Assembly: GCA_963709075.1 (NCBI GenBank)
Contig: CAVPUY010000017.1
Coordinates: 124,001-188,000 of the forward strand
Direction: 5' to 3'
Origin: Palsa-506 sp963709075
GTDB lineage: Bacteria > Actinomycetota > Actinomycetes > Streptosporangiales > Streptosporangiaceae
DNA length: 64,000 bases
The notes beneath the pieces are model-generated. The model made no database searches and was not told the origin of the DNA. It saw nothing but the letters and a program-made list of their open reading frames with translations. Shown here one piece after another: positions 19,685-28,527 of the stretch (position 1 is its first letter; each line of letters opens with the position of its first letter). A program made the translations under genes and the position numbers.

Positions 19685-20212
19685 CCCCGCACCTCCTCGC
19701 CAGCTCGGATCAGATCCGATCAGCTCCCGCTCAGCAGCCACACGATCCTCCTGCACTGCGAGTGAGCTGATTCGAACCGGTATTTGAACGCTATCGCGAG
19801 CCACCGACAAAACGGCGGCCCCAGCCGCGGCCGCAGCGTGAATCTTCCCCGGATAGCCAGCGGCCAGGCTTGCGAGGCCGGTGACGATGACCTCGTTCGC
19901 GCCGAAGGCGAACCAGGAAATCCCCGCGCGCTGCCGCTTGCCGTGGTTGCCGAGCAGGGACTCCCACTGCTGGAAGCGGCCTTGCGGGCGGAAACCGCAG
20001 CACGCCTGCCACCTGGCCCCCAGCCTGCACGTCGGTAACCGGCTCCGACGACACTCCGCACCGGGCTGGCTTCGATCCAGCCGGTTGCCGCACACGGAAT
20101 GCTACTCGGGCCCCGGAGTTAGTAGCGTTTTGCTAATGCAAGAGTAATGTCTTGGTCAAGTCGGCCGACCCGCCTACCAGCAAAGCCATTCGACTAGCCA
20201 GGGGGCCAGCCC
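19685..20212. other. Intergenic region, no gene recognised
   Basis: This 528-base interval lies between the divergent DUF222-HNH gene and the secreted-protein gene. The open frames present have no family resemblance or ribosome sites. The right end (about 20108-20165) is A/T-richer than its surroundings and likely carries the promoter of the secreted-protein gene. Confidence 0.4.
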
Positions 20213-20836
20213 ATGACTCGCAGCCGTTTCCCGATCCGCCTGTCCCGGCGCGTGCTCGCAGTGACCGGCGCGACCGGCGTCGTCGCCGGCGCGGGGATCA
20301 CCGCCGCAGCGGTGGCGATCGCCTCGCCGACCGCGCACGCCAGCCGCAAGTTCTCGTTCTCGCTGACCCGATCCGCGGGCATCTCGGCCTGCCTGCCGCA
20401 TGCCCGCGGACGGGTGACCATCACCCGCGGTGACCTCAACGACAAGATGCACATCTCGCTGCACGGCATGCCCCGCCGGGCCAGCTTCGACCTGTTCGTG
20501 ATCCAGGTGCCGAACAAGCCGTTCGGCGTCGCCTGGTACCAGACCGACGTCAACGTCGGGCGGCACGGCAACGGCACCGCGACGGTGCGTGGCGTCTTCG
20601 ATTCCGAGACGTTCTCGGTATCTCCCGGCGGCACGACGACCTTCGGCCCGACGCATCAGTACCACCTAGGCCTGTGGTTTAACAACCCCAGGGTGCCGTT
20701 CCGGCTGGGCTGCGAGGCCGGGGCCACCGCTCCGGTGGTGACGCCGTTCAACGGCCGGCAGCATGCCGGCATCCAGGTGCTGAACACCGGCTCGTTCCCG
20801 GACAACAAGGGCCCGCTGGCGCACGTGCACCGCTGA
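20213..20836 (+). CDS. Secreted protein of unknown function
   Basis: This 207-residue protein has a twin-arginine-like or Sec signal (RLSRRVLAVTG, then a hydrophobic stretch, with a probable cleavage after AHA near residue 43). The mature domain is beta-rich, with two Cys (SACLPH and LGCEAG) that could form a disulphide, plus motifs such as FDLFVIQVPNKPFGVAWYQ. I do not recognise a named family. The ATG at 20213 has AGGGGG upstream. It is probably an extracellular or cell-wall protein. Confidence 0.72.
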   Translation: MTRSRFPIRLSRRVLAVTGATGVVAGAGITAAAVAIASPTAHASRKFSFSLTRSAGISACLPHARGRVTITRGDLNDKMHISLHGMPRRASFDLFVIQVPNKPFGVAWYQTDVNVGRHGNGTATVRGVFDSETFSVSPGGTTTFGPTHQYHLGLWFNNPRVPFRLGCEAGATAPVVTPFNGRQHAGIQVLNTGSFPDNKGPLAHVHR

Positions 20837-21140
20837 CGCGGCGCCCGGGGCTGATGACCGGCGCCGGGGCGCGGCCATGGCGTCCCGGCAGCCGGGCAGC
20901 CTGGCCGCACCACGCCGGAAGCGCTCAGCTGGCCCGCGGCAATTATCACCCGCGAGCCGTTGAACCCGAGGGCAGCGTCGCTGGCTCGGCGCGTCCGCTA
21001 AACCAGGCCGGCCGTGCCGCGGCCACGAGGCCGGCGGCCTGAGCGTCAGCCCGAGATCGCCGGCGATTACCGGGCAGGCCTGTCCACGGGAGGCCCCGCG
21101 ATCTTGCCGCATCCGCCAGCCGGGCTGCCCGGAGCTGAGG
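20837..21140. other. Intergenic region, no gene recognised
   Basis: This 304-base stretch lies between the convergent secreted-protein and Ntn-hydrolase genes. It is GC-rich with short GGCGCC/GGCGCC-type inverted repeats just after 20837 that may help terminate transcription. No coding frame is credible. Confidence 0.4.
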
Positions 21141-22145
21141 CTAGATCGTCAGCGCCGTGAAGCCGCCAGCCGGCAGCGGAAGCTGGCGCGGCTCGCCTGG
21201 CGTGAAGTCCGTGGTGGCCAGGTCGACGACGTACGTGGTGGGGTCGTCGAACCCGCGGATGGCATAGCGGCGGGCCGTGAGGCTGGAGATCGTCGACCAG
21301 AGCGTGTGGTCGTCAGCTGACGGATCGTCGCCGCCGCGGACCGATCCGAACGGAATGTCGAAGTCGTTCAGCAGGTGCAGCGCGGCCTGCTCAAGCCCGG
21401 CGGCGTTCGGCACCGGCAGCAGGGCGGCCACGTAGCACACCGCGCGGACGAAACGTGATGGCGAGCTCGCGTCGCCAGGGATGCCGCGCATTCCCAGGCC
21501 CTGGCCGAGGGAAGGGATCTCGACCCCCTCGATCGTGCGGCTGGCCGGATTGTCCGGCCGAAGCCCGAGGTAGTTGCTCAGATTGATTAGGTGCCAATCC
21601 AGCTGGGGCGAGTTCGTGGCCACCCCGATGGGGTTGTCGAAGATCACCATCTCGCCATCACGCCACTCGACGACGGCCGACTTCCCGCCGGCATCGTGCA
21701 GGATGAGGTGCGCGGGAGGCGCGAAGCCGAAAGCGTCGACCGGGTACGGCCAGACGGTCACGCCGGACATGGCGGCCTTCGCCTCCTCGACCGAGGCGCA
21801 GGTACCAAGGACATAGGCCACGACGTTGACAACCGACATGCACGCAACCGGGTCCGCCCCGGCGGCGGGCGCGTAGCCGGCGAAGCCGGGCATGTACAGC
21901 AGGCCGGCATACAGGCCCCGCTCATTGGTGCCATCGGTCATCCACCCGGGTCGGCCGAAGCAGTCCATCCCTACCGCGCCGTATTCGGCGGCCCACTTCC
22001 TGCCGTCACCGGACGGCGCGATGCCGGTGCCCTCGAATCCGCGCGGCAGGACCGTGATCCTGGCTTCCATAAGGCTCGGGAACTCCATTGTCCGGCCGAC
22101 CACCACCGCCGAGTCCTGGGCCTTCAGCCTGAAGCTGGTGCACAT
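21141..22145 (-). CDS. Linear amide C-N hydrolase (choloylglycine hydrolase/penicillin acylase family)
   Basis: This 334-residue Ntn hydrolase should cleave linear amide bonds such as conjugated bile salts, penicillin V or N-acyl homoserine lactones. The nucleophile Cys2 follows the initiator Met (MCTSF). Other catalytic positions are visible: Arg18 in GRTMEF, Asn74 in DGTNERGL, Asn178 in VATNSP and Arg231 in SPSRF. There is no signal peptide, so it is probably cytoplasmic. The usual Asp after GRTM is Glu21 here. The substrate cannot be told from sequence. The gene is intact and lies downstream of the aldo/keto reductase on the same strand. Confidence 0.87.
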   Translation of the reverse strand: MCTSFRLKAQDSAVVVGRTMEFPSLMEARITVLPRGFEGTGIAPSGDGRKWAAEYGAVGMDCFGRPGWMTDGTNERGLYAGLLYMPGFAGYAPAAGADPVACMSVVNVVAYVLGTCASVEEAKAAMSGVTVWPYPVDAFGFAPPAHLILHDAGGKSAVVEWRDGEMVIFDNPIGVATNSPQLDWHLINLSNYLGLRPDNPASRTIEGVEIPSLGQGLGMRGIPGDASSPSRFVRAVCYVAALLPVPNAAGLEQAALHLLNDFDIPFGSVRGGDDPSADDHTLWSTISSLTARRYAIRGFDDPTTYVVDLATTDFTPGEPRQLPLPAGGFTALTI

Positions 22146-22368
22146 TACGGCAATGCCTCCATGTCGGAAACGGGCTTGTGAGTGACCGCTGACCGTATTA
22201 GCGGCAGGCCACCCGGCCGGCCGTTAGATTCTATGCGCGTGCTTCAGCCATCGGGCGTGGCCGTGCGCCACCGGACCGCAAAACAATGGCCACGATCTTC
22301 TTTTGCGCATTTCCTGCCCGGCCATTTCGGGCGTTACCGGCCCGCTCTCCCTGTCCGGCCCGCCGGCC

Positions 22369-23290
22369 CTACCGGGCCGCCGGCACCAGCCGCTGCCTGG
22401 CTTCCTCGTAGAGGTCGGCCGGGAGCGGCCCCTTCGCCGCGATGGCCAGGTTGGAGCGGAGATGATCGACGCTGGACGTCCCGACGATCGTGCTTGACAG
22501 GTCAGGGTGGCTGAGCGTGAAGCGCAGCACGAACTCGAGCCGGGTCATACTGGCGAGAAGATCGTCCAGGCCAGCGGACTCCCAGCGGCGCTGGCCCTCG
22601 CCGGCCGGGAGCCCGAGCGGCCCCTGACGCCAGCCCTTGTCCGCTGCCGGGCCGCCGCGGGCCGCGCCGCCGCGGATCAGCGTGCCGGCTCCCGCGGCCG
22701 CCGCGGCGGAGATGAGGTCCTCATGCTCGCGCTGGACCGCCGAGTAGGGGATCTGGAATACGTCGAAGACACCCATGGCGATGTGATCGGGCAGATTCGG
22801 GAGGATTCCCGACATCCCGATGAAGCGGACCTTTCCTTCCTCGCGCAGCGACTGCAGCGTCTCGACGGTCCGGCCGGCCTCCAGCTGGGCGCGGCTGGGC
22901 GACATGTGCACCTGCACGAGGTCCAGCCGGTCCGTGCCGAGCCTGCGCAGGCTCTGCTCGATCCCGGCCCGGACGTTGCCGGGACTGTAGTCGTGCGGGA
23001 ACGGCGGCGTGGCGCCGGCCGCGGGTCGCCGAGCAGGCACCCGCACTTCGAGGCCAGGAAATACTCGTCGCGGCGATGACCGAGATGCCGGCCGATGAGC
23101 TCCTCGCTCCGGCCGTAGTCGATCGAGGTATCGATCAGGCTGATCCCGCCGTCGAGAACCGCGTTGAGCAGCCGGCCTCCTCGTCGTCAACCGCCCGGCC
23201 ATGCGGCCGGCCGCGCAACTCCATGGCCCCGTACCCCAGGATGGTCACGGCCGTCCCGGTCCGCCCCAGCGGGCGCGTCTCGATCGTCAT
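22369..23290 (-). CDS. Aldo/keto reductase, frameshifted
   Basis: This is an NADPH-dependent aldo/keto reductase of about 307 residues. The N-terminus reads PLGRTGTAVTILGYGAMEL and the catalytic region IDTSIDYGRSEELIG (Asp/Tyr) with LASKCG (Lys). The barrel continues through LGTDRLDLVQVHMSPSRAQL, and the cofactor-binding end includes STIVGTSSVDHL. The frame breaks near 23175 and again near 23015; the flanking segments are otherwise in order. The ATG at 23290 overlaps the stop of the MFS remnant as ATGA, indicating a former operon. The substrate is unknown. Confidence 0.8.
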
Positions 23291-23700
23291 AGCCGCACGC
23301 TACCTCCCGGACCCCGGCCGCCTGGCCGGACGGCCAGGGCTCGTTGTTGCCTAGCGGCTGGCGCGGGCGAATCAGCGCGTACCTGGCTGACCGACCGGAC
23401 TGCCGGAACGGCAAGCACCACCGCCGGGCTGGCCAGTCCCCAGGCCGCCGCGAAGCCGAGCAGCCTGCCCGCCCCGGCCACGGCCGCCAGCGGGCCGATC
23501 ACCGCGAAGCCAGCCGATCCCAGCGCGAATGAACCGGTCAGCGAGAACGCGCTGACCCGCGCCAGCATGGCCGGCCGGACCTGCTGCTGCAGCACCGTGG
23601 CGTAACAGGTGCCGGACACTGCGGACCCGGCCCCGGCAGCACCACGAGCAGGGTGAACACCGCAAGCCGGTCAGCAGGAACTCACCTCAGGAGCGCCGCC
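23287..23700 (-). pseudogene. C-terminal remnant of an MFS transporter
   Basis: Only about 130 residues remain of a roughly 400-residue transporter. The recognisable part is the MFS_3-like C-terminal region (CYATVLQQQVRPAMLARV, FALGSAGFAVIGPLAAVAG, LLGFAAAWGLASPAVV). Upstream there are fewer than 100 bases before the DUF1772 stop, so the N-terminal helices are truly absent. The stop overlaps the aldo/keto reductase start (ATGA). A deletion has probably fused the DUF1772 operon to the old transporter-reductase operon. Confidence 0.65.
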
Positions 23701-23784
23701 CGCCCAGCTCAGACGCGACGTTTTCCTTCTCATGGTGCTGGCCGCCCGGCCACGGAATGCGGGACCGGGCGGCCAGCCTTTTCG

Positions 23785-24258
23785 TCAGGACAGGATGAGC
23801 GCGGCGCATAGGGCCGCGACGGCCACGGCCTGCAGCGCCGCCCGGGCGTTGATGACGTGGTCCCATTGCCGCTGCAGGGCCCGTGCGTCACCCGGGATGC
23901 GCCCGTCGTGCGCGGCGGCGGTGAGCTGGCGGTTGACGGGGGCGCTGACGCTGCGGTAAATGAGCAGCCAGACGGCCATGGCGAGCACTGCCGCGCCACC
24001 GGCGACGACGGCGCCGGGGTGCCCGGCCAGGACCGCCACGGCAGTGCCCAGGACCGCGGCGGCCAGCCCTATCGCGCCAGGCACGGGAAGGCGCCGGTCG
24101 GCGTAGTCATGCATGTAGCCGGTTGCGCCGGTCAGGGTGCGGTCATCCACGCAGGCGAGGGCAGGCCGGAGCACGACCGCCGCGAAGACGTCAGTGCCGA
24201 AGATGACGGCGGTGGCTACCAGGGCCGCGGCGATGAGCAGCTGAGCGAGGACGGTCAT
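23785..24258 (-). CDS. DUF1772 membrane protein
   Basis: This 157-residue protein has four hydrophobic segments and matches the DUF1772 (anthrone oxygenase-like) family. It has an N-terminal helix with FGTDVFAAVVLRPAL, a conserved MHDYADRRLPVPG loop and a C-terminal RQWDHVINARAALQ. Family members are linked to anthrone oxidation in polyketide pathways, but here there is no polyketide cluster. Its ATG overlaps the stop of the SnoaL-like gene (ATGA), so the pair is translated together under the divergent TetR. Confidence 0.82.
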   Translation of the reverse strand: MTVLAQLLIAAALVATAVIFGTDVFAAVVLRPALACVDDRTLTGATGYMHDYADRRLPVPGAIGLAAAVLGTAVAVLAGHPGAVVAGGAAVLAMAVWLLIYRSVSAPVNRQLTAAAHDGRIPGDARALQRQWDHVINARAALQAVAVAALCAALILS

Positions 24259-24689
24259 GATGTGACCTCCGGGGCGGCCAGGTCCAGTGCGGGGATCACG
24301 CCAAGCTGCTGGAACACCTCGAGCAGGTTGAGTTCGTCCCAGTGTTCGGCGAACTCGCCGTCGTGAACCCGCCAGATGTCGATCGACCGCATCTCGATCG
24401 GCCGGCCGGTAGGCGGAATGCCGTAGAACGGCCCGCGGTGGGTGGCCCGGTAGGTGAAGCGCCCGGCCACCCGGTCACCGGCCTGGATGAGGTCGTCCAT
24501 GGCGGCGGTGAGGTCGGGGAACGCGGTGAAGAAGGCGGCCCAGAAGGCGCGGTTGGCTTCGCGGCCATCGGCGACGAAGGGATTGTGGTTGATGTAGCCG
24601 GCGGCCACGAAGCCCTCGACGGCGTCGGGGTCGTGCTGGTTGAGCATGGCCAGGTAGCGCTCAGCGAGCTGGTGGTGGTCAGTGGTCAT
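24255..24689 (-). CDS. SnoaL-like ester cyclase family protein
   Basis: This 144-residue protein has the SnoaL/NTF2-like fold: RYLAMLNQHDPDAVEGFVAA, YINHNPFVADGREANRAF, then TYRATHRGPFYGIPPTGRP and the closing IDIWRVHDGEFAEHWDELN. The catalytic-type His/Asp residues typical of the ester cyclase group are present. The substrate is unknown. The ATG at 24689 follows AAGGAGCC. It overlaps the DUF1772 gene and is divergent from tetR across a multi-site operator, so the pair is probably the regulated target of that repressor. Confidence 0.83.
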   Translation of the reverse strand: MTTDHHQLAERYLAMLNQHDPDAVEGFVAAGYINHNPFVADGREANRAFWAAFFTAFPDLTAAMDDLIQAGDRVAGRFTYRATHRGPFYGIPPTGRPIEMRSIDIWRVHDGEFAEHWDELNLLEVFQQLGVIPALDLAAPEVTS

Positions 24690-24710
24690 GGGGGAGGCTC
24701 CTTCCGTCCC

Positions 24711-24772
24711 TAGCGACGCTAGCACTACTAGCAACGATATGCCTATCGATGCTATTCCACCTAGCGATGCTA
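24711..24772. promoter_or_regulatory. Four-site TetR operator
   Basis: Four 11-base near-palindromes occur: TAGCGACGCTA (24711), TAGCAACGATA (24729), TATCGATGCTA (24744) and TAGCGATGCTA (24762). Spacings are 18, 15 and 18 bases, and the whole array is mirror-symmetric about 24741. It fills the gap between the divergent SnoaL-like and tetR genes, so both promoters should be controlled by it. Confidence 0.85.
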
Positions 24773-24783
24773 TAGTTGCTGCC

Positions 24784-25365
24784 ATGACCGTCGCCGAGCG
24801 CCGCCAGCGCGACCGGGCACGCCGGGGCCAGGCCATCATCACGGCCGCCCGCCAGATGGCCGAAGCCGAGGGCTGGGACGCCGTCACCACCCGGCGGCTG
24901 GCCGACCGGATCGAATACAGCCAGCCGGTCCTCTACAGCCACTTCGCCAGCAAAGGGGACATTATCGACGCGGTCGCCGTCGAGGGATTCGCCGAACTGC
25001 GCGTCATCCTGAGAAACGCACGGCAGGCCGCCGGTTCCTCCGAAGCCGCGCTACGAGATCTCGCCGGGGCTTACGTCGGCTTCGCCCTGGAGCATCCGGC
25101 CCTCTACGACGCCATGTTCACCCTCAGCACCGAGCTGCCCTTCGGCCAGCCCGAGACGCCCCGCGAGTTGCAAGCCGCCTTCGCCGAGCTTGCGGAAGCG
25201 GTCACGCCACTGGCCGGCAGGCATGACCCTGACACCCTGACCGAGGTCGTCTGGAGCGCGCTGCACGGCATCGCCACCCTCACCCGTGCCCGCCGGCTCC
25301 GCCCGGACTACCACCAAGCGCGCCTGACAATGCTGATCGATCAGCTCGCTGGCGTGCCCGGCTGA
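24784..25365 (+). CDS. TetR family repressor
   Basis: This 193-residue regulator has an N-terminal helix-turn-helix (RGQAIITAARQMAEAEGWDA, TTRRLADRIEYSQPVLYSHF) and a ligand-binding C-terminal domain with WSALHGIATLTRARRL, like the WHG-domain TetR group. The ATG at 24784 is preferred; earlier codons in frame run through the operator array. It is divergent from the SnoaL/DUF1772 pair and should repress that pair and itself. Confidence 0.87.
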   Translation: MTVAERRQRDRARRGQAIITAARQMAEAEGWDAVTTRRLADRIEYSQPVLYSHFASKGDIIDAVAVEGFAELRVILRNARQAAGSSEAALRDLAGAYVGFALEHPALYDAMFTLSTELPFGQPETPRELQAAFAELAEAVTPLAGRHDPDTLTEVVWSALHGIATLTRARRLRPDYHQARLTMLIDQLAGVPG

Positions 25366-25428
25366 TATCGCTCAAGATTCCTGGCCGGCGCGTCGCTCGG
25401 CCCGGCGTCCCGCCGGTCTACCGCATCG

Positions 25429-26109
25429 CTAGTTCAGCCGCCGCTCGGTGGCCCACCTGGTCAGCTGGTGGCGGGTAGTGAGCTGGAGTTTGCGCAGCAC
25501 CGAGGAAACGTGACTCTCGACCGTCTTGACGGAGATGAAGAGCTCCCGCGCGATGTCCTTGTAGGTGTACCCGCGGGCGATCAGCCGGAGTACCTCCCGC
25601 TCGCGGGCGGTCAGCTGGTCCAGCTCGGGATCGAAGGACGGGCGGTCCGGGCTGGCCGGGGGCATGGTGGAGAAGGCGTCAAGGACGAAGCCGGCCAGCA
25701 TGGGTGAGAAGACCGCGTCGCCGGCCGCCACCCGGCGCACCGCGTCGATCAGCCCGGCGCCGGAGATCGTCTTCGTCACGTAACCGCGGGCGCCCGCCCG
25801 GATCACGGCGATCACGTCCTCGGGGGCATCCGAGGCGGACAGGGCAAGGAAGCGCACCTGCGGGTGCGCGGCCTTGATCGCCCTGACCACGGCCTGGCCG
25901 CCGCCGCCGGGCAGGTGCACGTCGAGCAGGACGACGTCGGGGACGCACTGGCCGATCATCGTGATGGCCGGCTCGACGTCGTCAGCCTCGCCTACCACCT
26001 CGACCTCATCGCCGAGCTCGGACCGCAGCCCGGACCGGAACAGGCCATGATCGTCAACGAAGAAGACCCGCGGCAGGCCGGCCGGGGCACGCATCCCTGG
26101 CGCGTTCAC
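25429..26109 (-). CDS. NarL/LuxR-type response regulator
   Basis: This 226-residue response regulator has a receiver domain (VFFVDDHGLFRSGL, phospho-acceptor Asp63 in VVLLDVHLP, Lys in YVTKT) and a C-terminal LuxR helix-turn-helix (LTAREREVLRLIARGYTYKD, then SVKTVESHVSSVLRKL). Its GTG start overlaps the stop of the kinase gene (GTGA), so it is the cognate regulator of the PspC-type kinase. Targets probably include the PspC/DUF1707 genes divergent from the kinase, by analogy with similar clusters. Confidence 0.92.
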   Translation of the reverse strand: MNAPGMRAPAGLPRVFFVDDHGLFRSGLRSELGDEVEVVGEADDVEPAITMIGQCVPDVVLLDVHLPGGGGQAVVRAIKAAHPQVRFLALSASDAPEDVIAVIRAGARGYVTKTISGAGLIDAVRRVAAGDAVFSPMLAGFVLDAFSTMPPASPDRPSFDPELDQLTAREREVLRLIARGYTYKDIARELFISVKTVESHVSSVLRKLQLTTRHQLTRWATERRLN

Positions 26110-27506
26110 GCCCGGCCCGACTGCGGCGTGCCCGCGGCGCGTGGCATCGTCAGGGACACCTCGGTGCCCTCGCCCCGGACGCTGCGGACCGCAGCGGACC
26201 CGCTGCGGCGGGTCATCCTGGCGTGCACCGACTCGGCCAGCCCTTTCCGGTCATCCGGCACTGCGGCCGGGTCGAATCCCCGCCCGCGGTCCCGGACGAA
26301 CACCGATACCTCCGTCGGCTCCACCTCGGCGAACACCGAGACCACCTCGGCGCCGGACCATTTCGCCGCGTTGACCGTCGCCTCCCGCGCAGCCGCCAGC
26401 AGGGCGCTGAGGTCATCGTCGACTTCGCAGTCCCCCACCGTGACGGCCTCGACGGCTATCCCGTGCTGTGCCTCCACTTCCTGCTGGATGAGCCGCACCC
26501 CGGCGGCTACGGTCAGCCCCCGGCCGTCCATCGAGCCGGGAGCGCGGCCGTCGAAGAGCCAGGAGCGCAGCTCGCGCTCTTGCGCCCGGGCAAGCTGCAC
26601 GACCTGCTGCGGCTCGTCGGCCCGGCGCTGGATCAGGGCGAGCGTCTGCAGCACCGAGTCGTGTACCCGCGACGCAATGTCGGCCCGCTCCTCCGCCCGG
26701 ACCCTGGCCTGGCGCTCGACGACGAGATCGCGGGCGATGCGCAGCCACCACGGGCCGAGCACGACCACGAACGCGGCGATCACCAGGACAAGGCCGCCAA
26801 GCGGCCGCAGCAGCGCCTCCCGCACCGGTCCGGACAGCAGGATGAACAGGCCGACGGCGAGCAGCAGGCTCGCGATCGACGCTCGAGCCGCGAACCGTGA
26901 CCGCCCGTCGCCTTCGGCCAGGCGCAGCAGCGGCTCGGCCAGGCGCCGCATCGTCGCCTGCTCGTCTGCCGGGGCGTTTCTCCAGATCAGCACGATCCCG
27001 GCCACGCTGATGACGAGCGGCCAGGCCAGCGACCCGAGCCAGCCGGCGCCCAGCGCGGATGCGATGAGCAGGACTACGACGAGCAGCGACCCGAGAACGG
27101 CGGTCAGCCCGATGCCGCGCCGGTCGGTCATCGCCTCGCTGGCGATGTTCCGCTGCTGGCCGGCCGCGGGCACGAGCAGCCAGGCCACGACGTAGGCGGC
27201 CACGCCGAATCCGCCGGCCAGGGCGGCCAGTATGAACACAGTACGCACGACCGTCACGTCCAGGCCGGTGCGCGCCGCCAGCCCGGCCGCCACCCCGCCG
27301 GCCAGGCGGTTCTCCTGCTCACGCCGCAACGGCCCGCTGCCTCTCGGACGCAGCAGGCCCGTCTCCCTGCCGTGCCGCCACGGCCGCTGGCGGTCCCGCC
27401 AGGGCCGGCGGCGCTGCACGTCGTCACGGGCAGGCTGGCCCGTCCAGCGACCGCCCGGCGGGCCGTCAGGGCGCCAGGTCGATCCCCGGCCGGCTCGTTG
27501 CTTCAC
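26106..27506 (-). CDS. PspC-domain sensor histidine kinase
   Basis: This is a membrane sensor kinase of about 466 residues. An Arg-rich N-terminus is followed by a PspC domain (NRLAGGVAAGLAARTGLDVT, VVAWLLVP). Several further membrane helices lead to a dimerisation helix with His in ADIASRVHDSVLQTLALIQ and an HATPase domain (Asn in EATVNAAKW, GRGFDP, GKGLAES-like DDRKGLAES). The GTG at 27506 has GGAAGG upstream; codons beyond it look non-coding. PspC kinases are associated with envelope stress. It is coupled to the NarL regulator and divergent from a pspC gene. Confidence 0.88.
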   Translation of the reverse strand: MKQRAGRGSTWRPDGPPGGRWTGQPARDDVQRRRPWRDRQRPWRHGRETGLLRPRGSGPLRREQENRLAGGVAAGLAARTGLDVTVVRTVFILAALAGGFGVAAYVVAWLLVPAAGQQRNIASEAMTDRRGIGLTAVLGSLLVVVLLIASALGAGWLGSLAWPLVISVAGIVLIWRNAPADEQATMRRLAEPLLRLAEGDGRSRFAARASIASLLLAVGLFILLSGPVREALLRPLGGLVLVIAAFVVVLGPWWLRIARDLVVERQARVRAEERADIASRVHDSVLQTLALIQRRADEPQQVVQLARAQERELRSWLFDGRAPGSMDGRGLTVAAGVRLIQQEVEAQHGIAVEAVTVGDCEVDDDLSALLAAAREATVNAAKWSGAEVVSVFAEVEPTEVSVFVRDRGRGFDPAAVPDDRKGLAESVHARMTRRSGSAAVRSVRGEGTEVSLTMPRAAGTPQSGRA

Positions 27507-27635
27507 CCTTCCATCATCTCGCCAGATCGGCGGCCCGGCTATCCGGGCGAACCCTGATCCGGGCGGCCCGCGATCAGGGTCGGATCCGGGGTCTTCCTGA
27601 TCGACTGGCCAGGCACGCCGGAGCAGGCTGAAGCC

Positions 27636-27941
27636 ATGAACACAACCACTGCAGATCACGCAGCCAGCACCCCCGCACCTGCCAGCCAGGAAAGCAGCAC
27701 CATTGCCGGGCCGCGCACGCTATGCCGGCCGGTCCAGGGCCGGATGCTCGCCGGAGTCGCGGCCGGCATCGCCCGCTATCTCGACGTGGACGTCACCGTC
27801 GTACGCATCTTGCTCGCCGTGCTGACCGTGCTTGGCGGCGTCGGCGTGCCCATCTACCTGGCCGGCTGGCTGCTGATGCCGGACGAGGAAACAGAGCAGT
27901 CCGTCGCTAGCCAGTTCGCCCAGTCCTGGCAGAGCCGGTAG
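27636..27941 (+). CDS. PspC domain membrane protein
   Basis: This 101-residue protein has a polar Ala/Thr/Ser-rich N-terminus and one PspC domain (RMLAGVAAGIARYLDVDVTV, then a hydrophobic stretch ending YLAGWLLMPDE). The same module forms the N-terminus of the neighbouring kinase. It probably sits in the membrane and may modulate the kinase. The ATG at 27636 has GAAGCC upstream, a weak site. It is followed 23 bases later by the DUF1707 gene. Confidence 0.85.
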   Translation: MNTTTADHAASTPAPASQESSTIAGPRTLCRPVQGRMLAGVAAGIARYLDVDVTVVRILLAVLTVLGGVGVPIYLAGWLLMPDEETEQSVASQFAQSWQSR

Positions 27942-27964
27942 CGATAGCCGAGGAGGCCGTCATC

Positions 27965-28418
27965 ATGTCAGCGCCAGCCAGCTCCGCGGCAGGAAGGCGA
28001 TACCGCCGCCGCGCAAGCGACGCAGGCAACGCCAGCTACATCAACCCCGGCATGCGAGTCTCTGACGCCGAGCGCGCCGCGGTCGCGGACCAGCTGTCCA
28101 GGCACTACGGCGACGGGCGGCTCAGCCAGGCCGAGTTCGACGAGCGCCTCGATCAGGCAATGCGAGCAAAGACCCACGCGGACCTGGGCGGGCTGCTTGA
28201 CGACCTGCCCGGCGCCCGGGGCGCCGGCAGTTCCCTCGCCCCCGCCGGCCGCGCCGCAGCGCCACCGCATTCTCGCTCCGCTACTCGTCATCGCGATCAT
28301 CATCACCACCGTGCACCTGGCGTTCTGGACGCTCCACCTGCTGCCATGGCTGCTGATCGGGCTGCTGGCGTTCCTCTGGCTGCGGCACAGCCCGCGGAGC
28401 CACCGCCGCAACCCCTGA
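27965..28418 (+). CDS. DUF1707 membrane protein, one frameshift
   Basis: This protein of about 150 residues has a DUF1707 domain (MRVSDAERAAVADQLSRHYG, GRLSQAEFDERLDQAMRAKT) followed by a Pro/Ala linker and a hydrophobic hairpin (LVIAIIITTVHLAFWTLHL and LPWLLIGLLAFLWLRH). One extra base near 28235 splits the two halves into different frames. DUF1707 proteins are widespread in actinobacteria and often accompany PspC genes. The ATG at 27965 has GAGGAGG upstream. Confidence 0.82.
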
Positions 28419-28527
28419 GCGCAGCCCGGTGCCGTCGCGCCGCGGCCGCCTCAGCTACCCACTCGCGGGCACTTGTGTGCACACTTGACTGGCAGCACTT
28501 CGCTAGCAGCCGAAGGGAGTGCTGGCC

